DNA of 64,000 nt from Adiantum capillus-veneris (GCA_014529385.2 CM043955.1:140602140-140666139), one strand, 5' to 3'. Counted from the stretch's first letter, positions 40,500 through 53,655 are shown. Made by a program: numbers and translations. Notes: generated by a model not told the origin, from the sequence alone.

Positions 40500-41140
40500 A
40501 GAATCTTTAACAAAAATCATGTACACGGAAATAGAGCTCTTTATTTACTTGTTGAAAGCTTGTGTATGTACAATGGGTATAGTGTTACCCATTTCCTTAG
40601 CATCTATATACATATCTTTTTCCTTGAACTTAAAGGAGATTCTCCTTTCAGGGAATTTAACATTGGCAACCAATTCTCCTTTTAGAGAATTTAACATTGG
40701 AAGCCATGTGATTAAACCATGGTGCCCCTAGGACTACATCCTCATGCTTGAGAGGAGAGATAAAGAAGTCCTCTTTGTCCACATAGCTTTGGACATGGAG
40801 CCTCAATTTACTGATTAAGGGAGTGACTGAAGCTTCTTGCCCCTTGAAAGCACTGTCTGCGGGTAGGATATCTCCCATCTCGTAGGTTTGTATGCCTAGC
40901 TTGGTGGCCAACTTTATATATATAAAATTATGAGTAGAAATGGGGTCAAAGAGAATAAAAGCATCATGTTCTCTTACCTTTCCCCAAGCATGGCATAGAG
41001 GAGATCCCTTGTGGTGAGTTTCCTCCTCTTGGATTTGTGACCAAGGTAGCTCTAGGAGGATCATGGTGGTTGTTCTTTTGGGGTCAAGCGCGGTACGCAT
41101 GCCCTTGTTTGCTGCACTTGAAACACCGGTTATCCTTGCG
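40500..41140 (-). pseudogene. Gypsy-A protease region and gag zinc knuckle, broken
   Basis: The frame 41259-40657 contains AFILFDPISTHNFI, homologous to the D-(S/T)-G-ST-HNFI signature of gypsy proteases, but the catalytic D-T/S-G has become D-P-I. VVLGAPWFN, the ILG-like flap end, follows. Upstream in another frame CFKCSKQGHAYRA is a CCHC knuckle whose last cysteine position reads TGA (near 41088-41090). Both key sites are therefore damaged. 40500-40656 holds only degenerate linker. Confidence 0.8.
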
Positions 41141-42570
41141 TTAACGCTCAAGATCTTTGGGATAGAGTTTATTTTTTCCTTTGTAAACTCCCTTCTCCTT
41201 AGCTTTGTTGGAATTGCCTTTAGGAGACTTTTGGACATTGTCCTTCCCCTTAGGTTCATTGGGACCCTTGTTTTCAGGGGGCTTAGAATTCCTCTTAGCC
41301 CCTATTTGGAAATTGATTCGAGAGGCCACCATAGTATGACGTATTACCGCCGATATGGTGCGTGGCCTTTGGGAGTTGACATACTCTGCCATTTCTTTGG
41401 TTAAGCCCACACAAAATTGCTGCTTTTGCTCTCCAAAATCCAACTTTTTGAAGACAGTGGCTTTGAGTTGTAGGTCCCAAAACTTGTCTACATATTTGTG
41501 GATGGATTCATAGGGAGAGAGCTTCAAGCTTCGCCATTCAGTGAGTAATTTGTCTTTGACAAATTTGTCTTTGACATCGGTGGCCAAAAACTGCTTCATA
41601 ATGGAAGCTCTTAAAGCTTTCCATGTTCGTGGAGCTTCACCGTTGGCCCGTAGGCTAGACCACCATTGTCTGGCGGACTTTTGAAAGTGCATAGCTACAT
41701 GGCGTAGCTTAGAGGACTCCGTGAAGCCCTCATCTCCAAACGCCCCATCGAATTGTTGGATAAAGGCCAAGACTTTTTCCGTAGCACCAAAAGTGCCATC
41801 GTAGGTAAGGAAAGAGATGCTCTTCCCTCCCTCTTTGAACTTCTTGAGCTTGGATGACCTCTTCCACGCGGCATAGGATTTCCTATGGCCTCTTCTTTTT
41901 TATGGTTCAAAGGTTGCACCATCACTTTCTTCAGAAGATGAAGAATTTGAGGAAGATGGAGAAGAGGGTGAACTCTTTCTCGCCTTTTTCTTGCCTTGAT
42001 CTTCGTTGTCTTGACCATCACTTTCATAAGAGGAAGAGGATGAAGAAGATGGAGAAGAGGGTGTCCTCTTTCTCGCCTTTTTTCTCTTGCTTTTTGTCAT
42101 CCCTCTTTGAAGTATGGTGTGGAGAAGTATGCGATGGTCTTCTCTCTTTTGGAGGTGATGGAGAGCGTTTAGCCCGCCGTCTTCGACGAGGTGACGGGAG
42201 ACTCACTTATTTCTCGTTCCTTCGGTGGAGGCTCTTGAATTCTCCTTTGAGAAGGAGATGCGTCATCAAGGAGAAAATTTTTGAGCCCTTTATAGGGATC
42301 CTCTTCTTCTTCCCGAATCGGAGAGAGACCTCTTTTTGAAGTCTTGCAAGGAGGCTTCCTAGGTGTTCTCTCATCATGGTGGGGAGCTTGGAGAATCCCA
42401 TGAGCACGAAGCTTCCGTTGCACTTCACTTTGGAGGGATGGATCGCCCATGGCTTGTTGAAGCATAGAAACAAGATAGCTAACAAGCATCTGGGCATCAT
42501 TAGTAGCTTGCTCATTAGCAAAATCAAAGTTATCAACATTAATTTCACTCTCTTTACTATTGTCAGCCAT
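41141..42570 (-). pseudogene. Gypsy-A gag, second copy
   Basis: It starts at ATG 42570 with the same MADNSKESEINV N-terminus, S/R-rich linker and gag domain (AMHFQKSARQWWSSLRANGE) as the first copy. This copy continues past 41217 to KNKLYPKDLER before a stop. Frame breaks near 42170 and 42080 and a TAA near 41904 are shared with the first copy, so they predate the duplication. Confidence 0.9.
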
Positions 42571-42959
42571 TATATCAACTTTTAGGTGTACTTTGGCACT
42601 TCAAGCCCTAGTTGCTAGTCCTCTTTACCCCTTTAGAAAAAGCACTCAAGCTACTGTACCCGTGCCTCGAATACCATTAATTGCAAAGAATAGAAGAGAG
42701 GATCGTTCAACACCAAAACAACACCAGCTCCTGTCACGCTTCTAATAGCTCAATAGTGGTTCGGCCGTAGGCAAGCCCCATAGGACTCCACTATTAAGGC
42801 CATAGCTCTCGACGGTGATGCCCCGTTAACTGCACAAAGGCAGGCGCACTGCAAGGCTGGAAAATACCTATTCTACGTACTCACATGCAATAAATAATAC
42901 CAACCATTTATAGCTAGCTTGAGGACCTCCCTTCTTGAACAAGATAAGAGAAACCTTGT
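42571..42959 (-). other. Gypsy-A leader, second copy
   Basis: Untranslated stretch between the primer site and gag; near-identical to 28439-28827, with one difference seen at 42796. Confidence 0.7.
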
Positions 42960-42971
42960 GCTCTGATACCA
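42960..42971 (-). promoter_or_regulatory. Gypsy-A primer-binding site, second copy
   Basis: Minus strand TGGTATCAGAGC adjoining the LTR; initiator tRNA-Met type. Confidence 0.93.
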
Positions 42972-42972
42972 A

Positions 42973-44519
42973 TGTAACATTTAATGGCCTAGTAACTTCT
43001 GTGTAGCGGAAAATAGCATGAACACTGTGAGCATTTCATTAGAATAGATTCCTAATGAGATTAACAAGAGTACTTGGGTGGAGAAAGCAACTAAAAGCAT
43101 AACACCTAGTTAGATAGCATGAACAATACTTCAAAAGAGAGAGAAATTAAGCAATTGACAACAATTGAGGACCGGATTTGCATGGACCCGGTCCCCCCTC
43201 CAAAAGGATTTGTATTATGGTTTCTCCCATGAAGAGAGACATTTTACAATACAATTCTTTGTGTTCCTTCAGTACTAGCTAGTGCAATGAATTCCCTCAC
43301 AGTCTCAGACCGAAGACCTCACACACCTTCGAAGATGGTGAGAGCTAGCGGGGTATGAGAGTAGATTGAGAGGAAGAAGGAATATTCTTACGAGAAAGAT
43401 GTACATCTCCTCACATAATCACTCATATTAGCATAGCTTACCTTAGTAATTATCATGGTACAGGAGATGAGCATGCATTGAAGCTTGGCTCTTGGTTGGA
43501 TTTGCATCACAAAGCCAAGAGTTGTTGATGTAGGCCTCCCTTCTCCAAGCTTGGAGTAGGTGGTAAGCTTTCCATTAAAGCTTGAGAAGGAGAGAGAGTC
43601 TTCTTTACTTCACACATGAGATTGTGTGAGTGAATTGTGATAATGCCTTGCAAAAATCAGCCCCCTCTTTCCCTTGGTCGACCCCTCTTGCTATTTGTTC
43701 TTGCTGGCATCCTATTGGACCTCCCCAGGCTTAGCCAATGGTAATTAAGCAGCATAAGTGATAGCCTTCTGACATGTGTCCCCGTTTCCCCTTTTGTGAG
43801 GGCTTTAGGTTATTATTTTATTCAACTAAACTCTCATTGGACCCCTTTGCCTCTTGGCCAATAGGAATTAGGCAAGCCATTGGGCTGCTGAATGCTCATT
43901 GATCCCCTTGGGAGACTGTCCAATAGTCTTCTAGAGAGATTAATTCTTATTGGTTCTTTTATTAGGTGTTTTTAAATTAATTAAACTAGATTTACTCTAG
44001 CCTAATTATCATTGGTCCACCTCCAAGGCCATCCAATAGGAATTGGGTACACCTTGTGGGCATCTGGGCTAGGGAGTTGACATGTGTCCCTCATTCCCTT
44101 TGTGTAAAGGGAGCTTGTGTGTGTGTGTGTGTGTGTGTGTGTTTATCTCTCATCCCCTACTCGCAAGGCTCACCCCCTCCTATGTAGGGATTGACAAAGA
44201 CTTTTTGTGACACACACTAAGCATCCAATTTCCGTAGTGTTTGGCCTTTGGACACAACCTTTGAATTTTGGAACCTTAGCATTTTGGAAGTCTTAATGGG
44301 CTGAACCTTAGGGTCTTTTAAGCCCATTGTTGCACATTGATCTTTTGTAGATGGCCCCCCATTTGGATCCCTATTTTCCCTCCTTTGGATCCCTACTGTG
44401 GCCAGTCTGCTAGCTTAACCAATATTCTAGCTTTTTCTCCCCTGACACTGCCCCATATTAAATGATCAGTTTAACATGAGAAAATCATTTAGGAGAATTA
44501 GATATTGTTTATTATGACA
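42973..44519 (-). repeat. Gypsy-A 5' LTR, second copy (about 1547 bp)
   Basis: Same TGT...ACA ends as 28841-30385. About two substitutions near 43818-43830 and a longer (GT)n run (44117-44142) are the differences I see. Confidence 0.92.
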
Positions 44520-45458
44520 GTGCATGTATGTATGTGCATGCACATGACACAAACATTAACAAAAACTCAAACATTGAGTATATTTTTAGGTAGAGAGGAG
44601 GACTTGCCTGCTTACAAGCTTCGCCATTCAGTGAGTAATTTGTCTTTGACATCGGTGGCCAAAAACTGCTTCATAATGGAAGCTCTTAAAGCTTTCCATG
44701 TTCGTGGAGCTTCACCGTTGGCCCGTAGGCTAGACCACCATTGTCTGGCAGACTTTTGAAAGTGCATAGCTACATGGCGTAGCTTAGAGGACTCCGTGAA
44801 TCCCTCATCTCCAAACGCCCCATCGAATGGTTGGATAAAGGCCAAGACTTTTTCCGTAGCACCAAAAGTGCCATCGTAGGTAAGGAAAGAGATGCTCTTC
44901 CCTCCCTCTTTGAACTTCTTGAGCTTGGATGACCTCTTCCACGCGGCATAGGATTTCCTATGGCCTCTTCTTTTTAATGGTTCAAAGGTTGCACCATCAC
45001 TTTCTTCAGAAGGTGAAGAATTTGAAGAAGGTGGAGAAGAGGGTGACCTCTTTCTCGCCTTTTTCTTGTCTTGATCTTCGGCGTCTTCACCATCGCTTTC
45101 ATAAGAGGAAGAGGGTGAAGAAGATGGAGAAGAGGGTGTCCTCTTTCTCGCCTTTTTCTTCTCTTGCTTTTTATCATCCCTCTTTGAATTGTGGTGAGAA
45201 GAAGAGTGTGATGGTCTTCTCCGCTTTGGTGGTGATGGAGAGCGTTTAGCCTGCCATCTTCGTGGAGCCATCTTCTCCGAGGTGGCGGGAGACTCACTTC
45301 TTTCTCGTTCCTTCGGTGGAGGCTCTTGAGTTCTCCTTTGGGAAAGAGATACATCATCAAGAAGTAAATTCTTGATCCCTTCGTACGGATTCTCTTCTTC
45401 TTCCCAAATTGGCTAGGGAGTTGACATGTGTCCCTCATTCCCTTTGTGTAAAGGGAGC

Positions 45459-45508
<50 letters not shown>

Positions 45509-45883
45509 ATCTCTCATCCCCTACTCGCAAGGCTCACCCCCTCCTATGTAGGGATTGACAAAGACTTTTTGTGACACACACTAAGCATCCAATTTCCGTA
45601 GTGTTTGGCCTTTGGACACAACCTTTGAATTTTGGAACCTTAGCATTTTGGAAGTCTTAATGGGCTGAACCTTAGGGTCTTTTAAGCCCATTGTTGCACA
45701 TTGATCTTTTGTAGATGGCCCCCCATTTGGATCCCTATTTTCCCTCCTTTGGATCCCTACTGTGGCCAGTCTGCTAGCTTAACCAATATTCTAGCTTTTT
45801 CTCCCCTGACACTGCCCCATATTAAATGATCAGTTTAACATGAGAAAATCATTTAGGAGAATTAGATATTGTTTATTATGACA
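44520..45883 (-). repeat. Flank, second gag fragment and LTR fragment
   Basis: 44520-44613 repeats the 94-bp flank. 44614-45408 repeats the gag fragment (open frame 45271-44612) but loses its N-terminal ~60 codons. At 45409 it jumps to LTR sequence GGCTAGGGAGTTGACATG, later in the LTR than the equivalent junction at 31473. This LTR fragment (45409-45883) is almost identical to the 5' LTR except for a much longer (GT)n (45462-45507), and is followed by the flank again. Confidence 0.85.
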
Positions 45884-46860
<977 letters not shown>

Positions 46861-47132
46861 ATATCTTTTAAAAATTTGTGCAAGTGTATTTTCAAATAAA
46901 AGAATTTGGCCAAACTCACAATAATGAGTGAATGTATTTAAATCTCAAAGAAATTACAAACGGCCTCAACAAGCCGAGCCTTGAGGTATTGAAGATTACA
47001 CATTTGTCCTCTCCTTGAGGCCACCAAGAAGACAATAGTCGTACTATAATAACAATCTTTTACTTATCACAACTTACCACATTGGGCACCTGTGTTGCTG
47101 TCCCTGCTCTCCTAATTTATCGGTAACTATAG
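46861..47132. other. Spacer between flank repeat copies
   Basis: No coding or repeat signal recognised. Confidence 0.5.
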
Positions 47133-47284
47133 TGAGTGCGTGTATGTATGTGCATGGACATGGTAGAGACATTAACCAAAACTCAAAAACATTGAGTGTA
47201 TTTTTATGAAGAGAGGAGGGCTTGCCTGCTTATGGCAAAGCTCGGCCATCCATGGGGTAGCTCTCAATGCAACTCAAGTATGTC

Positions 47285-47354
<70 letters not shown>

Positions 47355-47595
47355 AAAAAGGTGCTAATCAATAAAAGGAAGATAGGGGAAGAGAGAAAGA
47401 TATTTAAAGAGATCAAAGAGAGGTTGATTCTCATAATTGCTCACGTTAAAATATCCTTAATTTTTGGTAAAAGATGATAAACGGGATTTTTCTTGGGATG
47501 AAAAAATGGGTCGACTACATGCACACGTAGATAGATACATAGAGGGAGAGAGAGAGAGAAGAAGAAGAAGAAGAAGATAAAATCTACCTTCAATA

Positions 47596-47634
<39 letters not shown>

Positions 47635-47836
47635 GAGAAGAGGCTAATTTGTATTACTTAAAAACAACTCTAAGAATGCCCAAATTGTGATGATTTTGAG
47701 GGCATTGAAGAAACAACCTAGAATTGTGAGAGCTGAGTACAACTAGTCACATGGGAAAATTGAAAAAACCAAAAACCAAATGGAAAAACTCTCTTAAAGG
47801 ATTAAAATTTTCCCATGGTAAGCTAAATGGAGAGAG
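47133..47836. repeat. Host flank repeat, copy 2
   Basis: Direct copy of the 45.9-46.86 kb repeat with (GA)n at 47289-47353, (GAA)n near 47560 and (CT)n at 47597-47631. It ends at GGAGAGAGG where Gypsy-B LTR sequence begins. Confidence 0.85.
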
Positions 47837-48282
47837 GATTATAGCAACCTCAGAAAGATATGCACGTCCATCAAGACCTCAAGGTCAACCCTAGCTTTCC
47901 TAAGGTCAAAGGAGTTTTTAAACTAACTTTTGGAGGTCTTTAATGAAGCTAACCATAAGGTCTTTTAAGCTCCATCAGATGCACGTTGCTCTTTGATAGA
48001 CTACCTCCTTTTAGACCCCTATTGAGATGTAACCATCTCTCCTCTTGGTCCCTTGTTGAGGTAAATCTAGAAGCACTTATTGCACATTGCTCTTTGGTAG
48101 ACCGTGTCCTTTTGGACCCTTATTGAGATGCAACCATTTCTCATTTTGTTCCCTTGTTGAGACAGGTCTAGAAGCACATATCTATATCCTAACTCTTGTT
48201 CCCCTTTTATCTTCCCATATTAAATGATCGGTTTAATATGAGAAAATCATTTGGTAAAGCTAGATATTATATTTTATGACAT
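47837..48282 (-). repeat. Gypsy-B 3' LTR, truncated and diverged
   Basis: The end CCCATATTAAATGATCGGTTTAATATGAG...TTATGACA followed by TTACCTCTCTCTTG matches the 3' LTR and polypurine side of Gypsy-A. It also contains two imperfect copies of a ~100-bp segment (GCACATTGCTCTTTGGTAGA at 48082 and a variant near 47982) not present in Gypsy-A. Confidence 0.8.
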
Positions 48283-48299
48283 TACCTCTCTCTTGAAAT

Positions 48300-48957
48300 T
48301 CTTTAGTAGACCAGCTTTCTCCAAGTTACTAAGCAAAATCAAGTACTCAAAACCATAGCTGTGAAGAAACTCCCTCCTGTTAACACCACACAAAAGATAG
48401 AATTTAAAAAACAAGAAAGAAAAATATGATGAGTAAAACAGACTCTCTCATGCCTTGGCGTCTCACTCCAATTATATGTGCATCCATGTGATACATTTCA
48501 GCCAAGGAATGCCCTTGTTGCTTAGAACCTCTTGCATGATCACAAATGAGTAGCCTTTGACTACGACAAAGACTAAAATTTACTAGAAAAAAATACATCC
48601 GGAACACAACGCATCCACACACTTTGTTTGAGCACACACTTTCTTTCGTTAGATCGCACAATTTTTTCCCTCTAATTCATGAAAGAGCAGGTGTCCCAAA
48701 CCAAAACAAATGGAGCCTCTCTACATTGGATCACATCTTCACCCTGAGCAGAGAGAGGAAGCAAAAACACAAAGCCATCAGCTGTAGCTTCATTCTTGCA
48801 GTTTGACCCCATAGTTGACATGAAATGATATCTAAATAATCGAAGCTCTTGGACTTTTTCCCTTTATTTGATATCCATTTTTATGACATTGTTTGGTAAG
48901 AGGGGACGGGGGAATGTCAATAAATGGAACCAAAACAAGAGGAAAAGTGAAAGGGAG
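48300..48957 (-). other. About 660-bp insertion in Gypsy-B, possible captured gene fragment
   Basis: Gypsy-A has only ~18 bp between CTTGAAATC and CTCGACTATGG; here about 660 bp of unrelated sequence lies between, with CTTGA on both sides. On the minus strand an ATG at 48793 gives MKLQLMALCFCFLSLLR, a typical signal-peptide-like start. A one-base shift then gives SAQGEDVIQCREAPFVLVW (48750-48690) before a stop. This looks like the start of a secreted protein, but I do not recognise the family. A chance reading cannot be excluded. Confidence 0.35.
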
Positions 48958-50340
48958 TCTTGACTATGAGGTAGATAAGACAAAGCCTAGTCATTAGTCC
49001 ATGTTTCTTAGGATCCCTTTTTACCCTATGACATCATTCCAAAATGGATGACTAATCCATTTGGTGCTCGAGAGACTTAGTTGCCGCAAGCATGTCTGCT
49101 CTTTAGTCCATGTCATACTTTCAAAGTAGAGTGACAAGTTCTACTTGGTGTTTGGGAGACGTAGTCACCCCAAACATGATCCTAAGCATGCACACTTCTT
49201 AAATTTTGTGCACAATAAAAGAAAGAGAATGAGTCTTATAAGACAAAACCATTGTTCATTTAAAATGCATTTTCATCTGCTTACTCTAGTGTAGCATTGT
49301 AAGCATTGACAAGGTTCATATTATCCTTAAGCTAGGTTCCTTGCATCCATCTAGCATCTTTAAAAGGATAATTCTTAAGCTTAACAAGATATCATTGGAT
49401 AACGTTACCGTATCTTAGTACCTTGTCTTCATGTCGAAGAATCGATTTGGGCTGCAACACCTCTTCTTGATCTTCGATCTTTGGCGGGTCCTCCATTATT
49501 GGTTCTTTTAATGGCTCTCCTTTGTAAGGCTTGAGTAAGCTCACATGGTTAGCATTGTGAATGAGACAATGGTTGGGAAACTTTAACTAATAAGACATCT
49601 CATTGATTGGCTTAAGAATTTTAAAAGAAATGACCATAGTATCTTTTTGCTAGTTTAGCATAATACTCTTGGTGGCTCGTAGGATTCTTGCCTGTAGTAT
49701 GCTTTAGATGAGCCTTGACAAACTTTAGCAAGACCCAATCATTTTTCTTAAAGGCTAAGGCTCTTTTGTGTTTATTAGCAGAAACCCTTTTTGCCTTTGC
49801 TGTGAGATGGATATAGCCTTTTTAATCTTTGGAAAAGATTCTTGTAAGTCTAGGCTATATTCATCAGCAGCGAAGATCTTCCTATATAATTTAAGTAGTA
49901 AGGGACTTTTGGATCTTCTTTAACCTTGAAAGGTGCGTTCCCCATAGAAGTATGTACAATGTCATTGTACGCATACTTTATAAGAGGTAGGTACTTCTCT
50001 CATTGAGAATGTTGATCTACTTCCATGACTTAGGATTTTAGTAGATTCAAGAATCATTAGATTAGTTATTCCACTTTGGTCATCTGCTTGTGGATGATAG
50101 ACAAAAAGAGAAATTTAATCTACTTCCTAGATTCTCAAAGAGACCCTTCTAGAAATTATTGGTCATTCTAGGATCTTTGTCCGACACTATGGATGTTGGT
50201 AAGCCACGATACTTAAAACTTTGAGATCTAAAGAGGGTTACTGTTTGATGTGTCTTAATAGTATTTTTGACAAGCATAGAGTGTGCTTTCTTGCTAAGCT
50301 TGTCACCTGAAACAATCCAAGTTGCTTCCCTTGATTAAAT
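48958..50340 (-). pseudogene. Gypsy-B integrase and chromodomain remnant
   Basis: Nucleotide homology to Gypsy-A 32020-32950 and 38210-38700 is evident (for example the ATGGCTCTCCTTTGTAAGGCTT, ATTCTTGCC and AGAGACCCTTCTAGAAATTA blocks), with no open frame above a few dozen codons. Copia-2 is absent here, which confirms the pre-insertion state of that site. Confidence 0.75.
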
Positions 50341-51640
50341 TTGAATTTTTGGTATACCACGCATTTTGAAACATACTCTTGTATGTTTACTTTTCATGGT
50401 AGACCAACAAAAATACATTTCTACTCCTCAAAGAGTAGATTATGGAATCCCTCTTTGCCCCGCATAAGGAGAAGTATGATATTCATACATGACTTTCTTA
50501 TTATATTGGTGAGTAACACATAGCCTATTGCCATTTGGAAGATAACCATCCTTCAAGGTGAATGGTTCTTTTTTTCCTTCCCTAATACAAAGGCTGTAAT
50601 TACCTACTTAAAGTCTTGGTCAATAGCATACTCATCTATCATAAAAGATAGATCATTGTGAGTTGCTATAGAAACCACATTTACCCTTGACCGTTGTGAA
50701 AGTGCATCAACCACTTGATTGTGCTTGCCATAAAATATGAGCAATATGAAATTTAAATTGCAAAAGAATTGTCCACCTCATTTGTTTGTTGTCAAAAATC
50801 TTGGTTTGCGTCATGAAGTTCCTACGGCTTTGTGATCCATTCATAGGTAGAATGGAGCCCCCACGAGATAGTGCTTCCATGTGTCTAGGGCATGTAGAAT
50901 AGCTAAAAGCTCTTTTTTGTATATGCCCAAGACCCATTCAATGGCATTGAGTCTTCGGCTCTCATATGCTATGGCATGCCCTTCTTGAAGCAAAACTGGT
51001 CCAAGGCAATCACCACAAGCATCACATTGGACCTCAAATGACTTTGAGAGATCCGGAAGCATAAGGACTAGTTGGGAGGTATGCTTCTCTTTGAGCTTTT
51101 CAAAAGCATTTTGTTCTTTAGCAGTCCATGAGTACTTAACGTTCTTCTTTGTTAAGTCATGAAGTGGTCCTGCTATTTGAAAGAATTTTGCTATGAAGTG
51201 TCTATAGTATGAACACATACCAAAAAAGCTTCTTAGCTCATGTTTCCTTCGATTAGGCCATGCCTTTATTAACTCCAACTTTGATGGATCCATACGGATA
51301 CCATCTTGAGAGATAATGTGACCTAAATATTGAATCTGTTATAGGAAAAATTCACTTTTGTTTCGATTAATGAAAAGCTTATTCTCTCTCACAACTTGAA
51401 AGATTACCCAGAGGTGTCACTTGTACTCCTCAAGAGAATTTGAGTGGCCTGAGGATTTTTGTCCATCGTGACTTTGAATGCGGCTGGAGCATTTGTTAGG
51501 CCAAAACTTGTAACTTATCAAATAGATCCTCTAGCCGCGGCACAAGAAATATTTTTTTTATAGTGATCCTATTTAGTGCTCAATAATTGACACACATGTG
51601 ACATGTGCCATCTTTCTTTTGCACTAAAAATATTGGTGAA
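50341..51640 (-). pseudogene. Gypsy-B reverse transcriptase and RNase H remnant
   Basis: The best frame (51293-50841) reads MDPSKLELIKAW, FFGMCSYYRHFIAKF, AGPLHDLTKKNVKYSW and FEVQCDACGDCLGPVLLQEG, with KKELLAILHALDTWKHYLVG. It matches the RT connection and RNase H of Gypsy-A. The palm with the paired aspartates is deleted. Confidence 0.88.
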
Positions 51641-51805
51641 CAGAATGGAGAGGAGCTAGGCCTCACTATCCATTTTTTGACCAATTCATGCACTTGCCTC
51701 CTGATCTCCTCTTGTTGAGCTTGTGAAACTCAATAAGGAGGTTTATTAGGCAGTGAGCTTCCTCGTAGAAGCTCTATTGCATGGTCATCATCCCCTCGTT
51801 TTCGA

Positions 51806-52769
51806 GGTCTCCAAATCCAACTCATTTTGCGAGTACATTAAAAGGCTTGGTTGCTAGTAGTCCTTTGTATGAGGAGCTTGTGATGGAAGGTGACAAAGAG
51901 ACAATACAATGGAAGAAGAAAACAAGTGCAGTTTGTACAAGCTCACATAAAGCTGGATATGTAATGAAAGCAAGAAACACAAAACCAGAGGGAGACCATG
52001 GAGTATACATTTTGATAGAGAGGATAATGAAGAAGCATATGTTGTCACTGACAGTGAAGCAGGAGAGACCATTCCAGTGCAGCCTGGGGAGAATTCAACA
52101 AGGTGTATTCAAGCGGTCAAAGTTGCCCGAAAAAAGTGGGCTTTATGAAGGATGCCAGCCAGTTGCATGAGGAAATGTTTTGGAATGGTAGGGAAGAAAA
52201 TTTGTGGTAGCAAATTACAGAGGCGTCAAGTGGGAATGGTTGCTCCTTGTTTTTGGTCTGAGAGACCTTTTAAAGACAAGACAATTGCACAGTGTATATG
52301 GTTCTGTAATTATGAAGTAGGCCACACATAAAAAGTACAGAGGCAAGTTAAACTCTCACCTATCGTTCCTACTTTCTGGCAAGTGGATATTGGAACCAGC
52401 TTATCAAACGAAGAGAGTGACACTTGGTACAAAGTGAATTTCAATTTGCAAATTTTGCAACACCAGTACGACGCATGAGCAATACAAATGCTGCTCTTAC
52501 AGAAGGAGGCTCCAGTAGCAGAAAGCGTAAGTGGAGACATGGTATTTCCAAAGAAGTACAAAAGAGATTGGAGTCAGCTGCAATTATGGTTGCAACGTTC
52601 TTGGACGAGAAATGAGAAAGTAAAAACACATAGTTTTTCTGGTATTGATATAGATTTGTTATGATGTACACATTAAGGTAGAACCTAGTTGCACCTATCC
52701 GGATTTTCAGAGGAGAGAATCTACAGGTAAAGCGTTTTTGGCATGTAAGCACATGTACTATGTGTATGT
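51806..52769 (+). other. Unrecognised sequence with short open frames
   Basis: Gypsy-B homology stops near 51805. A 129-codon frame (51781-52170) and an overlapping one containing TDSEAGETIPVQPGE (near 52050) exist, but I recognise no family. It may be the upstream part of the element whose chromodomain follows. Confidence 0.35.
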
Positions 52770-52975
52770 GAATATACGACGACGAAGAGATTGTGATGCA
52801 GAAGCAAGGAATTCTTGAACTCCAACCAGATTGTATTCTCGATACTAGGGAAAGAAGTCTGCAAAACAGAGTAATCAGAGAATGTCTAGTAAAATGGAAG
52901 GACTACCCCACTGAAGATGCCACATGGGAGGACGAAGTATCACTTCTCAAAGAATTCCCCAAATTCGATTGAGAC
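52770..52975 (+). pseudogene. Gypsy-C chromodomain fragment
   Basis: The frame reads LQPDCILDTRERSLQNR, then ECLVKWKDYPTEDATWED and SLLKEFPKFD before a stop. This is the C-terminal chromodomain of a gypsy integrase of a different family from Gypsy-A, on the opposite strand. The LVKWxxYPxEDATWE core is well conserved. Confidence 0.8.
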
Positions 52976-52989
52976 GAGGACAGCTCAAT

Positions 52990-53655
52990 TCCTTAAGTTG
53001 GGGTGATTATAAGGTTTCCAGTTTTTGAAACCTTAGAAATTGTACAAAGCATGATCAAATTAACCTGGTTATTAAGAAAACAATGTAGAATTATCCAACT
53101 ATGACAAATATTAGTATTTTTGGAATCGTAATCATGACTTTACTATGGTTAGAAATTTTCAGAACAGAATTCCGATAAAATCTGAAAAAGTTACAGGCTC
53201 TGAAAGGTTACACTATGAATTTAGTTAGTTAAATAAAATTGAAAGATTTTAGAATCATAACTACAAAAGACTTTTTATCCTAAAGTTTCTAGAAATTGCA
53301 GATATTTCCAAAGTTAATCATTAAAAGTCAAAAAAATAGCAAAAAATCAATTTTAGGTATCTGGGGGGCTGTGTGGGGCTATGATGAACTTGCCCAAGCT
53401 GATTTTAGCAGCAGGTGGCACTAGGAGGAAGCTGGGGGCTAGCTTGAGGTGCCAGAACCTGCCAGAAGCAGCTAGGGAGCCCTTAAAACCTATAAATAGA
53501 ACCCCCCCCCTCTCTTTACAAAAAAATTCACAATGAAGCAAGTGAGCTAAGCAGACGAGTAAACCAAAGTGGGATGGTAGAGGAGTGTCTCTTTCACCAA
53601 TTGATGCTAGATCTCAAATGAATCTAGAAGTGAAATTGTATTGGGGAGACAAAAG
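52990..53655 (+). repeat. Candidate LTR with TATA box (Gypsy-C)
   Basis: It follows the chromodomain stop and a GGGGTGAT purine-rich stretch. CCTATAAATAGAACCCC at about 53489-53505 is a strong TATA box, and ~150 bp further the AT-rich block ends at TTGGGGAGACAAAAG. No second LTR copy was found, so the boundaries are approximate. Confidence 0.4.

Larger units (their letters stand above)
31473..44519 (-). mobile_element. Gypsy-A: Ty3/gypsy chromovirus, interrupted by Copia-2
   Basis: On the minus strand the order is 5' LTR (44519-42973), leader, gag, protease, reverse transcriptase, RNase H, integrase with chromodomain and 3' LTR. Integrase after reverse transcriptase is the Ty3/gypsy order, and the chromodomain places it among chromoviruses. 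Several stops and frameshifts make it defective. Removing 32953-38206 (Copia-2 plus one target copy) restores continuity of the integrase region. Confidence 0.9.
47837..51805 (-). mobile_element. Gypsy-B: older relative of Gypsy-A, truncated
   Basis: From the 3' LTR rightwards it follows Gypsy-A: chromodomain and integrase remnants (48958-50340), integrase zinc region (50340-50700), RNase H and reverse transcriptase (50707-51640), and the RT entry block to GCATGGTCATCATC at 51779-51792. Divergence is heavy, with many frameshifts and deletions such as the loss of the catalytic RT block near 51440-51500. Gag, leader and 5' LTR are missing. Confidence 0.85.
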
